Position numbers and translations under genes: made by a program. Positions 44,155 to 46,764 of a DNA stretch of 46,764 bases are shown in pieces (within the stretch, counting starts at the first letter, position 1; each line of letters begins with the position of its first letter). The notes below the pieces were generated by a model that saw nothing but the letters and a program-made list of their open reading frames with translations, was not told where the DNA came from and searched no databases. This stretch comes from CAZUZS01 sp964624795 (lineage in GTDB: Bacteria > Calditrichota > Calditrichia > RBG-13-44-9), in the NCBI GenBank assembly GCA_964624795.1, contig CAZUZS010000035.1, positions 1 to 46,764 of the forward strand, read 5' to 3'.

Positions 44155-44182
44155 AGGGCCGCCAAAAAAAAATGACGGCCCT
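44155..44182 (-). terminator. Intrinsic terminator after the PEP carboxykinase gene
   Basis: AGGGCCG (44155-44161) and CGGCCCT (44176-44182) form a seven-pair stem around an A-rich loop, followed on the minus strand by TTTGTGTTTTC, ten bases after the stop at 44192. Confidence 0.65.
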
Positions 44183-44191
44183 GAAATGAGG

Positions 44192-46072
44192 CTAGAATTT
44201 ATCCGGCGTAATGTAATCGCCAAGCTTCTTCTGAGCGTCCAGGAGTCTCTGCCGCTGGGCTTCCAGCGTATCGAACAGGACTTTCGGAGTGTCGGCAACC
44301 TGGGTGCGGTAAATATTCTCGATCCGCTCCAGCTTATCCAGGTTTTCGCGCACTCTCACCATGAACTGCTTGTTGTAAGCCTCCAGCGAATATTCATGAT
44401 CGAGCACTTCCTTGAACAGCCGCTTCAGATCCTGGTACTGGGGAATCCAACCGGTGGGTGTTTTGATCGCATCCACATCATTGTTAACGCGCAACTCCAT
44501 CCATTTGTACCAGACCTTCTTGTCGTTCTTTTCGTTCAGGAACTCACCGTCTTTATCCCGCAGGAAATAGTTCACCGAAAAAATAAGCGGTGTTTTCTTC
44601 AGGTCCTTCGCGAAATCCAGGTTGTTCTGAATATACTGGCCAACCGGAATAGAGAGGAAGTCCAGATTGGACATCGGGTTGAATTTTCGAACGCCTTCCT
44701 TGCCGAGCGTCGCCGCGGTGGTTTCCGATTCCAGCGAAGCGCCTTTGGTGATAATGCCATGCGTCCAGTCGAAGGATTGCTCAACCGGCACCGAGGTATC
44801 GGAATCTCTTCCGCCGTAAACCATGCCGCCAACCGGTGCACCTTCAGGGGCATCGAGCATTTTAGGATCCAGATTTTCCATTGCCGACAATGAAATCGTA
44901 AAACGGGCATTGGGGTGGGAAGGCGTGATTTCCTTGTCGTTGGCATCAAGCTTCCCTTTGTACCACTCGCCGGAATGATTAATTCCTTTTGGCGGCACAT
45001 CGCCGTCTTTGCCAATCCAGTGAACGCCCTTGTCCGGAGTCATTAGGATATTGGAGAAAATCAACTGATTGGGAGAATGCAGCGCCTCCCACTGAATGGG
45101 ATCGTCTTTAGAATTAATGCCCATGATAATACCGAAGATGCCCTTCTCCACATTTACGCCCCGCACTTCGCCGTTTTTCTTGCGCAGGTAGGAAATGTCA
45201 TCCCCGATGATGGTTTCGCCTTCCAGCATGGCGGTTGAGGTTTTCCCGCACAGCGATGGAAAAGCACCGGTGAAGTAGGTGACGCGGTTGTTCGGCCCAT
45301 GAATACCCATGAGCAGCATGTGCTCGGTGAGCCAGCCTTCCTTCGATCCGCGGTTTATGGCAAGGCGCATGGACAATTTCTTCAAGCCAATAGTGTTGCC
45401 GCCATATTGTGTGTTGGAACTATAAACAATGTTCTCCTGCAAGTCGATGTAAATCCGCCGTTTGTCCAGGTTCTTGCTGGTATTCCGTTCATCGGTTTCG
45501 CCCTGCGAATGGACCAGCTTGAAAAATTTCGCCTTTTCACCCTGGCGAACAAACTCTTCGTATCCCTGCCGGTAGAGCAGATCTTCACTGTGTGCGACAT
45601 AAGCCGAGTCGGTCATCTGCACAGCCGGTATGGAGAATTCGGAGTTGGTGGGGCCGAGGCAGAAAAACCGTACATATAGTTCTTTCCCTTTCATGATATC
45701 CTTCATGATCTCATGAACCTCTTTCAGGCCTTCGTCGCGGTCGCCGGTACGAATAGTGGAACCAAGATTCTGACCTTTCGGCATCAAAATGACGGTGTGT
45801 TCCTTGTCTCTTGCCTGGTCTTTGTAGTTGTCGAAATGAATAGTATGGCCTTCAATGGCGAGTTTGGTCTCCTCCCCTTTTCTGGTGGCGCTTTCCCGGA
45901 TATACTGAATATCCTTCGCATCGTCGGTGCAGACGAAGACTTTTCCGGGATTGCACCAGTCGATGTACTTCGCCAAAAATTCATTTAACGCGGAGTTATT
46001 GATTCTGCTGACTTTCTCAAATCCGTCATTCCCCAGACGGGATTTAAGAAAATCCATAGTTTTGTCAGCCAT
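44192..46072 (-). CDS. pckG: Phosphoenolpyruvate carboxykinase (GTP)
   Basis: The chosen start is the ATG at 46070-46072 (MADKTMDFL) because AAGGAGGT stands seven bases upstream; a frame opening 57 bases earlier has no ribosome site. The 626-residue enzyme converts oxaloacetate plus GTP to PEP, CO2 and GDP in gluconeogenesis. The kinase-1a loop has the GTP-type cysteine, FPSLCGKTSTAM (C275, K277), with GDDIS and the metal-binding region near RFFCLGP. Family-specific segments include SGEWYKGK and GRDSDTSVPVEQSFDW. It is monomeric GTP-type, not the ATP-type of E. coli. It is a single-gene unit, with a terminator after it. Confidence 0.96.
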   Translation of the reverse strand: MADKTMDFLKSRLGNDGFEKVSRINNSALNEFLAKYIDWCNPGKVFVCTDDAKDIQYIRESATRKGEETKLAIEGHTIHFDNYKDQARDKEHTVILMPKGQNLGSTIRTGDRDEGLKEVHEIMKDIMKGKELYVRFFCLGPTNSEFSIPAVQMTDSAYVAHSEDLLYRQGYEEFVRQGEKAKFFKLVHSQGETDERNTSKNLDKRRIYIDLQENIVYSSNTQYGGNTIGLKKLSMRLAINRGSKEGWLTEHMLLMGIHGPNNRVTYFTGAFPSLCGKTSTAMLEGETIIGDDISYLRKKNGEVRGVNVEKGIFGIIMGINSKDDPIQWEALHSPNQLIFSNILMTPDKGVHWIGKDGDVPPKGINHSGEWYKGKLDANDKEITPSHPNARFTISLSAMENLDPKMLDAPEGAPVGGMVYGGRDSDTSVPVEQSFDWTHGIITKGASLESETTAATLGKEGVRKFNPMSNLDFLSIPVGQYIQNNLDFAKDLKKTPLIFSVNYFLRDKDGEFLNEKNDKKVWYKWMELRVNNDVDAIKTPTGWIPQYQDLKRLFKEVLDHEYSLEAYNKQFMVRVRENLDKLERIENIYRTQVADTPKVLFDTLEAQRQRLLDAQKKLGDYITPDKF

Positions 46073-46408
46073 TTTTAGACCTCCTTCGGATGATAATGTT
46101 GGAACTTTCCCCGGCATTGCCGCCGGCAACGCGAACGCCGGTATTGTTATTTAATTAAAACGGTTTCAACGCAAAAGGGCGAACGAATTCGAAACTCGCC
46201 TGCTGTCGCCCAATTTATGACAAATAATATTTAACTTACTTCCGCCCGAAACGCAAGATGAAAATCGGATTTTTAACGGTGGGAGGGAATCTTTTCTGCA
46301 AACAGGTGGGTGAGGAATCCTTCCCCGAAAATAGCCGAATAAGAAAAATGCCCGCAAACCAAACGATTTGGGGGCGCAGGAATTTCTGATAAATTAAAAG
46401 AGGTTTTT
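46073..46408 (-). other. Non-coding spacer upstream of pckG
   Basis: The 336-bp spacer carries the pckG ribosome site (AAGGAGGT at about 46080-46087), a hairpin TTGCCGCCGGCAA at 46117-46129 with an outer CCGGC/GCCGG pair in the probable leader, and the terminator of the next gene. No convincing promoter pair was found. The rest shows nothing recognisable. Confidence 0.5.
46350..46375 (-). terminator. Probable intrinsic terminator after the T9SS cargo gene
   Basis: On the minus strand GCCCCCAAA (46367-46375) pairs with TTTGCGGGC (46350-46358) with one mismatch and an eight-base loop, followed by ATTTTTC. It is 34 bases past the stop of the partial secreted-protein gene. Confidence 0.5.
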
Positions 46409-46764
46409 CTATTTCAGCAGCATCATTTTGCGGCTGGTAGTGTATGCGCCGCTCTTTATCCGGTAAACATACACACCGGAGGCAGCCGGATTTCCTTGAT
46501 CATCCAGGCCATTCCATACTAGCTGGTAGTTACCGGCTTCGTGTGTGGAATTTGTCAGGGTTCGTATTTTGCGGCCCTGAATGTCATAGATTTTGAGCAA
46601 TACAACTCCACGTTCCGGAAGATCAAAGGAAATAGTAGTAGAGGGATTGAAGGGATTGGGATAGTTGGCATATAGCATGAACTTTTCGGGCACAACTTGA
46701 TCGTTTGAAGTTGCTACTTTGGCAACCAGCTTCTCGGATCCGGGAGATGATTTTTCATAAAACT
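46409..46764 (-). CDS. C-terminus of a type IX secretion cargo protein (partial)
   Basis: The frame is open to the right edge, so only the last 117 residues are present and the gene continues beyond the window; the GTG at 46691 is an internal Val. The end is a typical type A sorting domain of the type IX secretion system: NYPNPFNPSTTISFDLPE, LKIYDIQGRKIRTL, GNYQLVWNGLDDQGNPAASGVYVYRI and a Lys-containing terminus. The domain directs export through the outer membrane and is often cut and linked to a surface glycolipid. The passenger domain is outside the window. It implies that the host has a T9SS or a related FlgD/CTD-type exporter. Confidence 0.88.
   Translation of the reverse strand, partial: FYEKSSPGSEKLVAKVATSNDQVVPEKFMLYANYPNPFNPSTTISFDLPERGVVLLKIYDIQGRKIRTLTNSTHEAGNYQLVWNGLDDQGNPAASGVYVYRIKSGAYTTSRKMMLLK

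Noticed and set aside
46073..46129. 19-residue N-terminal extension of PEP carboxykinase
   Set aside because: It spans the hairpin and the ribosome-binding site of the better start, and is not typical of the family.

Overview
This window looks like part of a chromosome (probably a draft or metagenome-derived contig, since it holds a run of exactly 100 N) from a Gram-negative bacterium of the FCB group or a related candidate phylum. Calditrichota or KSB1-like lineages are my best guess, by inference only. The reasons are a type IX secretion C-terminal sorting domain at the right edge, a GH3 hydrolase that appears joined to a serine-hydrolase domain as in Bacteroidota, an envelope system of ExbB/ExbD/AgmX/TPR proteins like the Myxococcus Agl/Glt genes, and a bacterial mevalonate pathway. 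I saw no tRNA, rRNA, CRISPR array or insertion sequence.

Layout. Positions 1-6909 (+ strand) hold the end of a GH3 glycosidase gene interrupted by the gap, then an isoprenoid cluster: diphosphomevalonate decarboxylase, phosphomevalonate kinase, a single-chain HMG-CoA reductase/mevalonate kinase fusion, and type I IPP isomerase behind a small hairpin repeat. From 7021 to the right edge every gene is on the minus strand. 7021-11490 encodes two sodium-coupled amino-acid symporters and two TPM-domain proteins. 11657-18505 encodes SecA, then an operon transcribed phoH, thiolase, a small unknown ORF, nusB, phosphoesterase. 18636-19926 is a complete transcription unit (promoter, coiled-coil lipoprotein, LysM protein, terminator), followed by aspS. 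22113-32926 is a 10.7-kb envelope operon transcribed TPR, giant TPR, small secreted protein, ExbB, ExbD with Asp to Asn, ExbD, AgmX-like TonB protein, terminator. 32996-40671 is the F1Fo ATP synthase locus, with atpC cut off from atpD by a terminator. 40637-43700 holds bactofilin, LytM peptidase, parB and parA. 43701-44191 holds no CDS but a strongly structured candidate RNA. The window ends with GTP-dependent PEP carboxykinase and a partial T9SS cargo protein.

How the genes work together. The left cluster converts HMG-CoA to IPP/DMAPP. HMG-CoA synthase is not in the window; the thiolase at 16314 could supply acetoacetyl-CoA but could equally serve fatty-acid or polymer metabolism. The ExbB/ExbD/AgmX/TPR operon predicts an ion-driven inner-membrane motor coupled to periplasmic and outer-membrane TPR scaffolds, drawing on the same ion gradient as the neighbouring ATP synthase, whose c subunit has a proton-type site. 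The par/bactofilin/LytM block links chromosome segregation to cell-shape control. The items most worth checking are the HMGR-MK fusion, the Asn-bearing ExbD paralogue in its Agl/Glt-like operon, the structured RNA upstream of parA, and the idi ribosome-binding site that lies inside a repeat hairpin.
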